In this document: positions 43,675 to 53,898 of the stretch, piece after piece
Position numbering within the stretch: the first letter of the stretch is position 1
Layout of the letters: each line of letters opens with the position of its first letter
Translations under genes and position numbers: made by a program
Notes under the pieces: generated by a model
Databases searched by the model: none
What the model saw: the letters and a program-made list of their open reading frames with translations, nothing else
What the model was told of the DNA's origin: nothing
Origin: Candidatus Fimimorpha faecalis
GTDB taxonomy: Bacteria > Bacillota > Clostridia > Lachnospirales > Lachnospiraceae
Assembly: GCA_018712075.1 (NCBI GenBank)
Contig: DVHN01000038.1
Span: forward strand, 1 to 59,472
Reading direction: 5' to 3'
Length of the DNA: 59,472 bases

Positions 43675-46101
43675 ATGCCACAGGAAAAGAAAAAGTTGTT
43701 TATTGGACTGAGAGAAGAAGAAGTTCAACAAAGAATTGCGGAAGGGAAGATAAATAAAACAGATGATCAGACGACACGCTCCGTTAAGCAAATTGTGAAA
43801 TCGAATGTATTGACCTTTTTCAATTTACTTAATGTGATCTTATTTGCACTTGTCATTACAACTGGATCTTTTAAAAATATGTTTTTTATCGTAATCGTTG
43901 CAATCAATACTGTGATCGGTATTGTACAGGAATTGCGTTCCAAAAAGATCTTGGATCAGTTGGCAATACTGACGGCAAGTAAAGCTACCGTCATACGGGA
44001 TGGAAAAAAGAAAGAAGTTGCAGTTGAAGAGATTGTATTGGATGATTTAATCCTTTTAAAAAATGGAGATCAAATTCCCGCAGATGGAATTATTATAGAG
44101 GGAAGTATTGAGGCAAATGAATCGTTGTTGACTGGGGAATCGGATTCCATTCCAAAAAAGATCAATTCAGAAGTATATTCGGGAAGTTTTGTCACAGCAG
44201 GACGTGCGCTTTGCCAAGTGATTCATGTTGGAAAAGATAATTATATGGAGCAAATTACAAAAGAAGCCAAGCAGTTTAAAAAACATAATTCGGAACTTCG
44301 CAATTGTATCAATAAAATATTAAAACTGATCAGTATGATCATTGTGCCTGTGGGGGTTGGATTATTTTGTAAACAGTTTTTTATTGGAGATTTGAGCTAT
44401 CAAACTGCAACATTAAATACAGTAGCTGCGGTATTGGGAATGATTCCAGAGGGATTAGTACTTTTAACAAGCGTAGCTTTAACAATTGGTGTCATTCGGC
44501 TTGCTCAAAGAAAAACGCTTGTACAGGAATTGTATTGTATTGAGACGTTGGCAAGAGTGGATGTGCTTTGTTTAGATAAGACTGGAACAATTACGGAAGG
44601 AAGTATTTGTGTCGAACAGGTAGAAAATATAGATAGTATTACTGATGTAGATGAAGTTATGGGAAACTTAGTCGCTTCTTTGACGGATGATAATGCAACG
44701 TTTCAGGCATTGAAAAAAGAATTTCCAGAAAAAAATACAATGACGCCTGGATTTATTATTCCTTTTTCTTCAGAGCGAAAATATAGTGGCGTCTCTTTTA
44801 AAGAGTATGGAACCTATTTGATTGGAGCAGTTCAATTTTTATTTCCAGAGGGGCAGGAAGAGTTAAAAGAAATTGTTGCAAATCATGCCTCCAAAGGGTA
44901 TCGTATGCTTGTACTGGCGCATAGTCCAAAGGAAACCCAATCAGAAATATGTCCAGAGGGGTTGGAGCCATGCGCATTAATTATGATGACGGATGTAATT
45001 CGACCAGAAGCACCACGTACATTAAATTATTTTAAAGAGCAGGGCGTGGATTTAAAAATTATTTCTGGAGATGATCCAGCGACCGTTGCAGCAGTAGCTA
45101 AAAAAGCTGGTTTAGAAAAAACAGAAGCTTATATTGATGCATCAACGTTAAAAACAGATCAAGAGCTGGCAGATGCTTTGCAGAAGTGTTCGGTATTTGG
45201 ACGTGTTAGTCCAGGTCAAAAAAAGACGATGGTAACATTATTAAAGGCAGATGGACATACCGTGGCTATGACGGGAGACGGTGTGAATGATGTATTGGCA
45301 TTAAAAGAAGCGGATTGCAGTATTGCTATGGCATCTGGAAGTGAAGCTGCGAAAAATACAGCTAATTTGGTGTTATTGGATTCCAATTTTGCGTCCATGC
45401 CTCATATTGTAAATGAGGGACGGCGTGTTATTAATAATATTCGAAATGCAGCATCTATGTTTCTAATTAAGACGATGTTTTCTGCAATTTTAGCGATTAT
45501 GACAATTTTATTTGGGCAGATATATCCATTCCAACCAATACAGCTTTCTGTAATTAGTGTTTGTGCAGTTGGTCTGCCAGGATTTTTATTGCAGCAGGAG
45601 CCAAGTTTTGAGCGGGTAGAGAAAGACTTTTTGCAAACGGTTTTTAAAATGTCATTTCCAACCGCAGCAGTTATTTCGATTTCAATTATTTTATTTAGTA
45701 TGGCTGGAAACTTTTTGGATTGTACCAATCAAATGCTGACGACTGTCTGTGTGCTTGCAACAGGATGGCTTTATATGATTACTTTAAAGAAGGTCTATTT
45801 CCCATTAACGAAATATAGACGAATTGTGATTTATAGTATGCAAGTGTTATATATGATTTGCTTAATTATTTTCCAGAAACTTTTGGAACTGGGACCAATT
45901 AATTTTAATGCAATTATTTTGTTGTTAATTGTTATTAATTTTGCTCCTGCTGGAATTGACGGAATGGAACGGCTTTATCAATATGGATTAAAAAAGATGG
46001 ATGAGCAGCGCAGATTAAGCAATGCAAGTATTTTAAGTATGGGCACGCCAGAAGAAGATGAAATCTTATATGGAAAAAAAGAAGAGGATGATATTGACTA
46101 G
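43675..46101 (+). CDS. Cation-translocating P-type ATPase (CtpE-like)
   Basis: 808 residues, about 10 transmembrane helices. Phosphorylation motif DKTGTITEG (near residue 301), actuator loop LTGESDSIPKK (near 153), hinge GDGVNDVLALKEAD (near 530), and the M4 ion site MIPEGL. Overall it resembles CtpE, a calcium-linked P-type ATPase of Mycobacterium; the ion is uncertain. The C-terminal tail is acidic. It starts 15 bp after queL, but may simply be read through from that operon. Confidence 0.88.
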   Translation: MPQEKKKLFIGLREEEVQQRIAEGKINKTDDQTTRSVKQIVKSNVLTFFNLLNVILFALVITTGSFKNMFFIVIVAINTVIGIVQELRSKKILDQLAILTASKATVIRDGKKKEVAVEEIVLDDLILLKNGDQIPADGIIIEGSIEANESLLTGESDSIPKKINSEVYSGSFVTAGRALCQVIHVGKDNYMEQITKEAKQFKKHNSELRNCINKILKLISMIIVPVGVGLFCKQFFIGDLSYQTATLNTVAAVLGMIPEGLVLLTSVALTIGVIRLAQRKTLVQELYCIETLARVDVLCLDKTGTITEGSICVEQVENIDSITDVDEVMGNLVASLTDDNATFQALKKEFPEKNTMTPGFIIPFSSERKYSGVSFKEYGTYLIGAVQFLFPEGQEELKEIVANHASKGYRMLVLAHSPKETQSEICPEGLEPCALIMMTDVIRPEAPRTLNYFKEQGVDLKIISGDDPATVAAVAKKAGLEKTEAYIDASTLKTDQELADALQKCSVFGRVSPGQKKTMVTLLKADGHTVAMTGDGVNDVLALKEADCSIAMASGSEAAKNTANLVLLDSNFASMPHIVNEGRRVINNIRNAASMFLIKTMFSAILAIMTILFGQIYPFQPIQLSVISVCAVGLPGFLLQQEPSFERVEKDFLQTVFKMSFPTAAVISISIILFSMAGNFLDCTNQMLTTVCVLATGWLYMITLKKVYFPLTKYRRIVIYSMQVLYMICLIIFQKLLELGPINFNAIILLLIVINFAPAGIDGMERLYQYGLKKMDEQRRLSNASILSMGTPEEDEILYGKKEEDDID

Positions 46102-46206
46102 TAAGAAGAGAATGAATTTTTATGGAATAAATGTTTATGTTAAAATTAATTTAAGAAAATGTTTACTAAAAAGTCACAACTTGATTATATTTTAAGTTAG
46201 AAAATG

Positions 46207-46215
46207 TGGTATAAT
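46207..46215 (+). promoter_or_regulatory. Extended -10 promoter of citrate synthase gene
   Basis: TGGTATAAT is a perfect extended -10; no good -35 is seen. The leader (46222-46319) contains a small hairpin AGTCAG/CTGACT at 46280-46297. Confidence 0.6.
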
Positions 46216-46319
46216 AAAATTGGAGAGTAAATGTAAAAATTAGTTATTAATAGTAGAATATTTATTTTTCACATCTTAGTCAGGAAAGTCTGACTGTCAA
46301 AAAGAAAGGAGAAAATCTT

Positions 46320-47684
46320 ATGAGTTCAAATTTTTATTCATCGATTACGCCAGAAGTTCAAAAATTGACAAATCTATGTATTGAAAATGGGCAAATTGAT
46401 CCAAGTCTATATGCAAAATATGATGTAAAAAGAGGTCTACGTGATATTAGCGGTAAAGGTGTTTTAGCAGGATTGACAGAAATTGCAGATGTAAAAGCTT
46501 ATAATATGGTAGATGGAAAAATGATTCCGTGTAAGGGAGAGTTGTATTATCGTGGCTATAATGTAGAAGATATTGTTCGAGGTTTCTCTCCTGATAAAAA
46601 TTTTGGTTTTGAGGAGATTACATATCTTCTTATGTTTGGAAAGTTACCGAATCAAAAAGAATTAGATGAGTTTATTGAAACAATTGGTCAGTATCGAACG
46701 TTACCACCGTCCTTTGTAAGAGACGTTATTATGAAATCTCCAAGTAAAGATATTATGAATGCTCTGGCAAGAGGGGTTCTAATGTTATATTCTTATGATG
46801 AACGCCCAGATGATGTAAGTATTGCGAATGTAGTACGTCAATGCTTACAGCTTGTAGCTCAATTTCCATTATTAGCTGTTTACAGCTACCAAGCTTATCA
46901 ACATTATCATAAAGGAATGAGCTTAATTATTCATACACCTGATCCAAAGCTTTCTACGGCGGAAAATATTCTTCATTTATTGCGTCCAGACAGCAGTTAT
47001 ACAGAGTTAGAGGCTAAAATTCTAGATATTGCATTAGTGCTTCATGCAGAGCACGGAGGCGGTAATAATTCTACATTTACGACACATGTAGTTTCTTCTT
47101 CTGGAACCGATACGTATTCAGCAATTGTAGCTTCTCTTGGTTCTCTCAAAGGACCAAAACATGGTGGTGCAAATATTAAAGTTACACAAATGTTTGATGA
47201 TCTAAAACAACATGTTTCTGATTGGGAAGATGAAGATGCATTAAAACAATATTTACGTGCATTACTTCATAAAGAAGCATTTGATAAGGCTGGTCTTATT
47301 TATGGTATGGGACATGCAGTTTATTCTATTTCTGATCCAAGAGCACAGATTTTTAAACGTTTCGTACAGCGTTTATCGGTAGAAAAGGGATGTGAAAAAG
47401 AATATGAATTGTTTAATCGAGTAGAACGACTTTCTTCTGATTTAATTAAAGAAGAGAGAAAAATCTATAAAGGAGTCAGTGCCAATGTAGACTTCTACAG
47501 TGGATTCGTATATCGGATGTTAGGACTTCCAATGGAATTATTTACTCCAATTTTTGCGATTGCCAGAATCTCTGGTTGGAGTGCACATCGTATTGAAGAA
47601 TTAATTAATGAAGGAAAGATTATTCGTCCAGCTTATCGAAATATTTTAGAAGCAAGAGAATATATTAACATGAAAGATCGATAA
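46320..47684 (+). CDS. gltA: Citrate synthase
   Basis: 454 residues of the Si-type citrate synthase family. It condenses acetyl-CoA and oxaloacetate. Active-site His segments are HAEHGGGNNSTF (near residue 241) and GPKHGGAN (near 277); GMGHAVYSISDPRAQIF (near 330) carries the third His and Asp nearby. The N-terminal 35 residues are extra relative to short forms. It has its own promoter and terminator. In an anaerobe this supports glutamate synthesis through a partial TCA cycle. Confidence 0.94.
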   Translation: MSSNFYSSITPEVQKLTNLCIENGQIDPSLYAKYDVKRGLRDISGKGVLAGLTEIADVKAYNMVDGKMIPCKGELYYRGYNVEDIVRGFSPDKNFGFEEITYLLMFGKLPNQKELDEFIETIGQYRTLPPSFVRDVIMKSPSKDIMNALARGVLMLYSYDERPDDVSIANVVRQCLQLVAQFPLLAVYSYQAYQHYHKGMSLIIHTPDPKLSTAENILHLLRPDSSYTELEAKILDIALVLHAEHGGGNNSTFTTHVVSSSGTDTYSAIVASLGSLKGPKHGGANIKVTQMFDDLKQHVSDWEDEDALKQYLRALLHKEAFDKAGLIYGMGHAVYSISDPRAQIFKRFVQRLSVEKGCEKEYELFNRVERLSSDLIKEERKIYKGVSANVDFYSGFVYRMLGLPMELFTPIFAIARISGWSAHRIEELINEGKIIRPAYRNILEAREYINMKDR

Positions 47685-47692
47685 AAAGTAGT

Positions 47693-47738
47693 AAATAAGG
47701 GGATATTGTTACATTGATATGAAATACCCCCTTATTTT
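47693..47738 (+). terminator. Citrate synthase terminator
   Basis: AAATAAGGGG (47693-47702) pairs with CCCCTTATTT (47728-47737, one extra C), followed by T-run. Confidence 0.8.
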
Positions 47739-47793
47739 TTTATCTCATAGGAAATACGGTTCTAAATTAAAATATTAAAGTATGGAGTGAGAA

Positions 47794-48615
47794 ATGACTG
47801 GAGAACGAGAGAAGAGAAAAGAAGCGTTAAAAAGAAAGCGGTTGTTTTTATTCGACATTGATGGAACGATTGCGATTGATCAAGAATTATTGAAGGGAAC
47901 AAGGGAGTTATTGAATTATATTGAGAATGTTGGAGGAAAGGCCATTTATATTACAAATAATTCTACAAAGAGCAGAAGTGCATATGTGGAGAAATTTGCA
48001 AAATGGAGTATACTAACAAAGGAATCGGATTTCATTACTGCCTCCTATGCTGCTTGTTTATATTTAAGTGAACATCATAAGAAGGATAAGATTTATGTTG
48101 TTGGAACGAAATCATTTGTTCAAGAACTGCGTTCCTGGGGATTTGATGTGGTAGAAAAAATAGAGAAGGGCATTCAACTTGTTTTAGTTGGATTTGATAA
48201 TGAGCTAAATTATAAAAAAATAGAGGAAGCCTGTCAATTATTGGCGAATCCAGAGATAATCTATTTGGCTACAAATCCAGATTTATGTTGTCCGACTGCA
48301 TTTGGAAGTGTACCAGACTGTGGAGCGATTTGTGAAATGCTGGCCTGCGCAGTAAAAAGAAAACCAAAGTTTTTAGGAAAGCCAAATCCAATTATTGTGG
48401 AGGCATCGATGAAACAGACAGGTTTTTCAAAAGATGATACTCTTGTAGTTGGGGATCGCTTATATACGGATATTGCAGTTGGAATTCATGCTGGCGTAGA
48501 CACTGCGGTTGTATTTACAGGAGAAGCTACGTTAGAAGATTGTAAAAATACAAAGTATTGTCCAACATGGCAGTTTCAGACAATCAATGAACTTTTTCAG
48601 GAAATAATAAGATAA
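47794..48615 (+). CDS. HAD-IIA family phosphatase (NagD-like)
   Basis: 273 residues. Motif I FLFDIDGTIAID (residues 17-28), motif II YITNNSTKS, C2a cap domain, motif IV VVGDRLYTDI (near 224). Such enzymes dephosphorylate nucleotides, sugars or 4-nitrophenyl phosphate. A Lys/Arg-rich N-terminus (residues 5-16) is unusual but the ATG has a fair GGAGTGAGA site. Confidence 0.85.
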   Translation: MTGEREKRKEALKRKRLFLFDIDGTIAIDQELLKGTRELLNYIENVGGKAIYITNNSTKSRSAYVEKFAKWSILTKESDFITASYAACLYLSEHHKKDKIYVVGTKSFVQELRSWGFDVVEKIEKGIQLVLVGFDNELNYKKIEEACQLLANPEIIYLATNPDLCCPTAFGSVPDCGAICEMLACAVKRKPKFLGKPNPIIVEASMKQTGFSKDDTLVVGDRLYTDIAVGIHAGVDTAVVFTGEATLEDCKNTKYCPTWQFQTINELFQEIIR

Positions 48616-48642
48616 ACATTAAAAAAGAAAGGGAGTTTTGTT

Positions 48643-49275
48643 ATGGATGCAAAAATAATGAGAATCGAAGAATTTACAGAGGTACTTGCTTCTAAATCTG
48701 CAATCCCAGGAGGAGGAGGGGCATCGGCTCTTACAGCTGCTCTTGGAATTGCTCTTGGAAGTATGGTTGGAAATTTAACGGTTGGAAAGAAAAAATACAA
48801 GGATGTAGAAGAAGAAATACGCAGGCAAATGCAGCAGGCAGAAGTTTTACAACGGGAATTACTTTTATTCATTGATAAAGATGCAGAGGCATTTGAGCCA
48901 CTGTCGAAAGCGTATGGACTTCCAAAAGAAACAGAAGAACAGCTGGAATACCGAAATAAAGTAATGGAAGAAGCGTTATTAAAGGCAAGCCTTGTACCGC
49001 TTAAAATAATGGAGACAGTGTTGGAGGCGATTGCGGTGCTGGAAGTGATGGCAGAGAAGGGAAGTCGCATTGCAGTTAGCGATGCAGGAGTCGGTGTGCA
49101 ATTTTGCCGAGCAGCATTGTTGGGGGCATCTATGAATGTATTTATTAATACGAAGCTGATGAAAGATAGGGAAAAAGCGGCACAGTTGAATCAACGGTGT
49201 GAGGAATTGATGGAAGATGGAGTAAAGAGAGCCGATGCAGTTTTTGAATTAGTTATGAAATCAATTCGCCCATAA
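48643..49275 (+). CDS. fchA: Cyclodeaminase/cyclohydrolase family protein (methenyl-THF cyclohydrolase)
   Basis: 210 residues of the FTCD/FchA family. The glycine loop PGGGGASALTAALG (near residues 22-36) and the C-terminal helical bundle are typical. FchA hydrolyses 5,10-methenyl-THF to 10-formyl-THF, or deaminates formimino-THF. It sits directly before a folD that lacks cyclohydrolase residues, so this protein probably supplies that activity. AGAAAGGGAG precedes the ATG. Confidence 0.87.
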   Translation: MDAKIMRIEEFTEVLASKSAIPGGGGASALTAALGIALGSMVGNLTVGKKKYKDVEEEIRRQMQQAEVLQRELLLFIDKDAEAFEPLSKAYGLPKETEEQLEYRNKVMEEALLKASLVPLKIMETVLEAIAVLEVMAEKGSRIAVSDAGVGVQFCRAALLGASMNVFINTKLMKDREKAAQLNQRCEELMEDGVKRADAVFELVMKSIRP

Positions 49276-49291
49276 AAGAAAGGATGGAAAA

Positions 49292-50131
49292 ATGGAATTA
49301 TTAAAAGGTGCAGATGTAATTGCTGCAATGAAACAACGGATGCAAAAAGAATTAGAGAAACAACCACGTACTCCGAAACTTACGATCATTCGTGTCGGAG
49401 AACGGCCAGATGATTTGTCTTATGAAAGAGGCGCAAAAAAACGGATGCAGGGAATTGGAATTGCATGTGAATCGTATGTTTTCCCAGCGGATGTTAATAA
49501 TGAGTTGTTCTTCAAAGAATTTGAAGCAATAAATACTGATCCAAGCGTGGATGGAATTTTGGTACTTCGTCCGTTGCCAGCGCATTTGGATGAAAAACGA
49601 ATTGAGCAAATGATTGATCCTGCAAAAGATGTAGATGGGATTAGTCCAATTAACATGGCAAAGGTGTTTGCAGGAGATGATTCTGGATTTGCACCATGTA
49701 CAGCTCAAGCAGTAGTGGAAATGCTGGATTTTGCAGGAATTGAGTTAAGTGGAAAGAGAGTTGCAATTATTGGCAGAAGTTTAGTCGTAGGAAAACCTCT
49801 TGCGATGTTGTTGATGAAGAAAAATGCTACGGTAACGGTATGCCATACAAAAACGGTCGATATGCCAACCATATGTCGGGAAGCAGAAATTGTAATTGCA
49901 GCAGCAGGCAGGGCAAAAATGATCGATCAGACATATATTGGAAAAGATGCAATTGTCATTGATGTAGGCATTAATATGGATGAAAATAATAAACTCTGTG
50001 GAGATGTGGATTTGGATTCTATCAAAGAAGTGGCGTCCATTGCTACACCAGTTCCAGGAGGAGTTGGAACGGTAACGACTTCTGTGTTAGCGCAGCATGT
50101 CGTTCAAGCAGCAATGAAAAAGTGCATATAA
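49292..50131 (+). CDS. folD: Methylene-tetrahydrofolate dehydrogenase FolD, cyclohydrolase site altered
   Basis: 279 residues, usual FolD length. NADP site GRSLVVGKPLAMLL (near residue 163) and KDVDGISPINM (near 111) are intact. Two catalytic residues of the bifunctional enzymes are changed: the lysine four residues after the active-site tyrosine (Y-x3-K) is Ala (SYERGAKK), and the glutamine of the VQLPLP motif is Leu (VLRPLP). Those residues are essential for the cyclohydrolase half in human and E. coli FolD, so this protein is probably only a dehydrogenase. It follows fchA by 16 bp. Confidence 0.92.
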   Translation: MELLKGADVIAAMKQRMQKELEKQPRTPKLTIIRVGERPDDLSYERGAKKRMQGIGIACESYVFPADVNNELFFKEFEAINTDPSVDGILVLRPLPAHLDEKRIEQMIDPAKDVDGISPINMAKVFAGDDSGFAPCTAQAVVEMLDFAGIELSGKRVAIIGRSLVVGKPLAMLLMKKNATVTVCHTKTVDMPTICREAEIVIAAAGRAKMIDQTYIGKDAIVIDVGINMDENNKLCGDVDLDSIKEVASIATPVPGGVGTVTTSVLAQHVVQAAMKKCI

Positions 50132-50143
50132 GAAGGGAAATAT

Positions 50144-52030
50144 ATGAGTAATAATGGATTTTTGCCAATTAATCGAGAAGAAATGAGGCAAAGAGGCTGG
50201 GATTCAGTCGATTTTGTTTATGTGATAGGAGACGCCTATGTAGACCATCCATCGTTTGGGCATGCAATTATTAGTCGTGTATTGGAAGCACATGGATATC
50301 GAGTCGCCATTTTGCCGCAGCCAGATTGGAAAAATGAAGAGGAGATTCAAGAATTTGGACGTCCACGTCTAGGTTTTTTTGTTTCAGGAGGCAATATGGA
50401 CTCCATGGTAAACCATTATTCCGTTTCCAAGAAGCGTCGTCAGACCGATGCGTATACACCAGGAGGCGTGATTGGAAAACGCCCAGATTATGCTACAATT
50501 GTTTATTGTAATTATATTCGGCGTGTTTATAAAAACTGTCCCATTATTATTGGCGGAATTGAAGCGAGTCTTCGACGAATGGCTCATTATGATTATTGGT
50601 CGAATAAATTAAAACGATCCATTCTATTGGATTCTCAGGCAGATTTGATTTCTTATGGAATGGGAGAACGTTCCATTGTAGAAATTGCGGATGCATTGCA
50701 GGCTGGAATTGATGTTAAGGATATTACTTTTATTGATGGAACGGTATTTAAAACAAAGACGCTGGAATCGGTTTATGATGCAGTAATGTTGCCGTCCTAT
50801 GAGCAGCTGCTTGCTGATAAAATGAATTATGCCAGAAGTTTTTATACACAGTATTGCAATACCGATGCATTTTCAGGAAAACGTTTGGTGGAACCATATG
50901 GAGAACATTTATATGTGGTGCAAAATCCTCCCGCAAAACCGCTTTCCATGCAGGAAATGGATGATGTCTATGCGCTTCCATACCAGAGAACCTATCATCC
51001 TTCCTATAGGCAGAGTGGGGGAATTCCAGCCATTTCAGAAGTGAAGTTCAGTTTAATTAGCAATCGAGGTTGTTTTGGTGGGTGTAATTTTTGTGCTTTG
51101 ACGTTTCATCAGGGACGAATTATTCAAGTGAGAAGTCATGAGTCCATTATAGAAGAAGCGAAGAAGATGACAGGGGACCCAGAATTTAAAGGGTATATTC
51201 ATGATGTAGGAGGTCCAACGGCAAACTTTAGAAGACCAGCTTGTGAAAAACAATTGACCCACGGAGCCTGTGTTGGAAAACAGTGTTTATTTCCGAAACC
51301 ATGTAAAAATTTGGTCGTGGATCATAGTGACTATTTGCATCTGCTTCGGAAACTGCGAAAGCTTCCAAAAGTAAAAAAAGTATTTATCCGTTCCGGAATT
51401 CGGTTTGATTATGTTATGGCAGATAAAGATTCTTCCTTTTTAAGAGAACTTTGTCGTTATCATGTAAGTGGTCAGTTAAAAGTAGCTCCAGAACATGTTT
51501 CGGATGCTGTTCTAAAACGGATGGGAAAACCAGAAAATTCGGTTTATCAAAAATTTACACAGAAATATAAACAAATCAATGAACAAGAGGGAATGAAACA
51601 ATATTTAGTTCCGTATTTGATGTCGTCCCATCCAGGTTCTTCTTTGAAAGAAGCGGTGGAGCTTGCAGAATATTTGAGAGATTTGGGATATATGCCAGAA
51701 CAAGTTCAAGATTTTTATCCAACTCCATCTACAATTTCTACCTGTATGTATTATACAGGAGTAGATCCTAGAACAATGGAGTCCGTTTATGTTCCCGTTA
51801 ATCCACATGAAAAAGCAATGCAGCGAGCATTGATTCAATATAGAAATCCACAATTATATGACTTGGTTGAGGAAACATTAAAAAAGGCTCATCGAGAGGA
51901 TTTAATTGGATTTGATAAACATTGCTTAATTCGTCCAAGAAAGCTTGCAGCAGAAAAGAGTGAGAAGCGTTTTACGAATAAAAAGAAAAAGACGATTCGC
52001 AATACGCATAAAAAGAAACATCAAAAATAG
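50144..52030 (+). CDS. YgiQ family radical SAM protein
   Basis: 628 residues. N-terminal B12-binding-like region (residues 20-120), radical SAM Cys motif [19 protein letters not shown] (near residue 305) and a Lys/Arg-rich C-terminus (last 30 residues) that may bind nucleic acid. The family is widespread and its reaction is not established. It starts 12 bp after folD and may be cotranscribed. Confidence 0.88.
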   Translation: MSNNGFLPINREEMRQRGWDSVDFVYVIGDAYVDHPSFGHAIISRVLEAHGYRVAILPQPDWKNEEEIQEFGRPRLGFFVSGGNMDSMVNHYSVSKKRRQTDAYTPGGVIGKRPDYATIVYCNYIRRVYKNCPIIIGGIEASLRRMAHYDYWSNKLKRSILLDSQADLISYGMGERSIVEIADALQAGIDVKDITFIDGTVFKTKTLESVYDAVMLPSYEQLLADKMNYARSFYTQYCNTDAFSGKRLVEPYGEHLYVVQNPPAKPLSMQEMDDVYALPYQRTYHPSYRQSGGIPAISEVKFSLISNRGCFGGCNFCALTFHQGRIIQVRSHESIIEEAKKMTGDPEFKGYIHDVGGPTANFRRPACEKQLTHGACVGKQCLFPKPCKNLVVDHSDYLHLLRKLRKLPKVKKVFIRSGIRFDYVMADKDSSFLRELCRYHVSGQLKVAPEHVSDAVLKRMGKPENSVYQKFTQKYKQINEQEGMKQYLVPYLMSSHPGSSLKEAVELAEYLRDLGYMPEQVQDFYPTPSTISTCMYYTGVDPRTMESVYVPVNPHEKAMQRALIQYRNPQLYDLVEETLKKAHREDLIGFDKHCLIRPRKLAAEKSEKRFTNKKKKTIRNTHKKKHQK

Positions 52031-52133
52031 TTTCTTGTTTCACTACTGGACTTTAGTACTGGACTGTGATATACTAAATCCTAAACTTGGAAATAGTAAT
52101 AACATCCAATGGTAAATGAAAAGGAGGTACATT

Positions 52134-53375
52134 ATGTACACATTTGATGAAGTGTTGCAGTTTGATCCAGAAGTTGCTAAGGCAATGGACCAAGAACTGG
52201 GAAGACAGAGAGATCATATTGAATTAATTGCGTCTGAAAATTTGGTTAGCAAAGCAGTTATGGCTGCAATGGGAAGTCCTTTGACGAACAAATATGCAGA
52301 AGGTTATCCAGGAAAACGTTATTATGGCGGATGTGAATATGTGGATGTTGTAGAAAATCTGGCAAGAGAACGTGCAAAGCAATTATTTGGATGTGAATAT
52401 GCCAATGTTCAGCCACATTCTGGTGCACAGGCGAATATGGCAGTATTTTTTGCTGTTATGCAGCCTGGTGATACATTTATGGGAATGAATTTGGATCAAG
52501 GTGGTCATTTAACGCATGGAAGCCCTGTAAATATGTCTGGAAAATACTTCCATGCAGTTCCATATGGAGTAAATGCGGATGGATTTATTGATTATGATGA
52601 AGTACGGAAAATTGCATTGGAATGTAAACCAAAATTGATTATAGCAGGTGCGAGTGCCTATGCAAGAGCGATCGACTTTAAGAAATTCCGTGAAATTGCA
52701 GATGAAGTTGGAGCAGTATTGATGGTAGATATGGCTCATATCGCTGGTTTAGTTGCAGCAGGAATGCATATGAGTCCAATTCCATATGCAGATGTTACGA
52801 CAACTACGACACATAAGACATTGCGTGGACCAAGAGGCGGTATGATTCTTTGCAGTGAGGCAGTAAATAAGAAATATAATTTTAATAAAGCAGTTTTCCC
52901 AGGTATTCAGGGAGGTCCTTTGATGCATGTGATTGCAGCAAAGGCAGTTTGTTTTAAAGAAGCATTGGACCCATCGTTTAAACTGTATGCACAGCAAATT
53001 ATTAATAATGCACAAGCCTTAGCAAAGGGATTAACGAGCAGAGGATTTGATCTAGTATCGGGCGGCACGGATAATCATTTAATGTTAGTTAATTTATTAA
53101 ATAAAGGAATTACAGGAAAACAGGCAGAACATATTTTGGACGAAGCTAATATTACTTGTAACAAAAATACGATTCCAAATGATCCAGCCTCTCCGTTTGT
53201 AACAAGCGGTATTCGCCTTGGAACCGCAGCGGTTACCACACGTGGTATGGTGGAAGAAGATATGGATCAGATTGCAGAAGCAATTGCGCTTGTTGTTAAT
53301 GATGTGGATGCAAATAAGGAAAAAGCAATGAAGATTGTAAAAACATTGACAGATAAATATCCATTATATGAATAA
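52134..53375 (+). CDS. glyA: Serine hydroxymethyltransferase
   Basis: About 413 residues, full length. PLP enzyme that converts serine plus THF to glycine and methylene-THF. PLP lysine in [14 protein letters not shown] (near residue 225); ASENLVS and SGAQANMAV motifs intact. ATG 52134 follows AAAAGGAGG by 7 nt; the ATG at 52116 would overlap the ribosome site. Together with folD and fchA it forms a one-carbon neighbourhood. A direct repeat TACTGGACT occurs twice upstream (near 52045-52068). Confidence 0.96.
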   Translation: MYTFDEVLQFDPEVAKAMDQELGRQRDHIELIASENLVSKAVMAAMGSPLTNKYAEGYPGKRYYGGCEYVDVVENLARERAKQLFGCEYANVQPHSGAQANMAVFFAVMQPGDTFMGMNLDQGGHLTHGSPVNMSGKYFHAVPYGVNADGFIDYDEVRKIALECKPKLIIAGASAYARAIDFKKFREIADEVGAVLMVDMAHIAGLVAAGMHMSPIPYADVTTTTTHKTLRGPRGGMILCSEAVNKKYNFNKAVFPGIQGGPLMHVIAAKAVCFKEALDPSFKLYAQQIINNAQALAKGLTSRGFDLVSGGTDNHLMLVNLLNKGITGKQAEHILDEANITCNKNTIPNDPASPFVTSGIRLGTAAVTTRGMVEEDMDQIAEAIALVVNDVDANKEKAMKIVKTLTDKYPLYE

Positions 53376-53436
53376 AGTCGGATACGTAAAGTTTGAAGAA
53401 AATAAAAGAGTAGCTGCATAAAATTAAAATCAAACG

Positions 53437-53517
53437 AACCACTATATGTGGATTTATAATCTCAATAGAGCAAGACGTGCCCGAATGAGACAATCAATCT
53501 GCATACAGTGGTTTTTT
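53437..53517 (+). terminator. Long multi-tier hairpin and terminator after glyA
   Basis: Three nested helices: AACCACT (53437-53443) with AGTGGTT (53507-53513); ATGTGGATT (53446-53454) with AATCTGCAT (53496-53504); TCTCA (53460-53464) with TGAGA (53486-53490), capped by a 21-nt loop (53465-53485) and followed by TTTTTT. It is far larger than a normal terminator and may be an sRNA or a structured 3' end. Confidence 0.75.
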
Positions 53518-53587
53518 CTTATTGTTGCCAAATGTTGCTTCGCTATGTTCAGGAGTAAAAAGTCTATGGAAATAGGAGGGAGTTTCT

Positions 53588-53848
53588 ATGTGGTTATTTA
53601 AAAAGAAAAAAGATGAGGAATTGGAGAAGGCATTCTGGGAGTTACAGATGAATCTAGAAAACAATTATAAAGATTTGGCAATTTCTGCTTATAAAAAAGT
53701 AATGGAATTGATGGAAGATAGGAAGCATTCTCAAAGTTTAAGTTCAAAAGATTATGAGAACTATGTAAAACGATTGGAAGAATATTCAAAGAAAATGGAG
53801 CATTATAATCATACAAATGTCTCAAGTTTTTTAAAAGAACGTTATTAA
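53588..53848 (+). CDS. Small hypothetical protein, charged helical
   Basis: 86 residues, mostly charged and predicted helical, starting MWLFKKKKDEELEKA. Good ATAGGAGG site before the ATG. It precedes hflK by 50 bp and may be cotranscribed. No family recognised. Confidence 0.65.
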   Translation: MWLFKKKKDEELEKAFWELQMNLENNYKDLAISAYKKVMELMEDRKHSQSLSSKDYENYVKRLEEYSKKMEHYNHTNVSSFLKERY

Positions 53849-53898
53849 AATCAATAATGAAATTTATAAATAAGATTTGGTTTTAAGGAGGGAAAACG

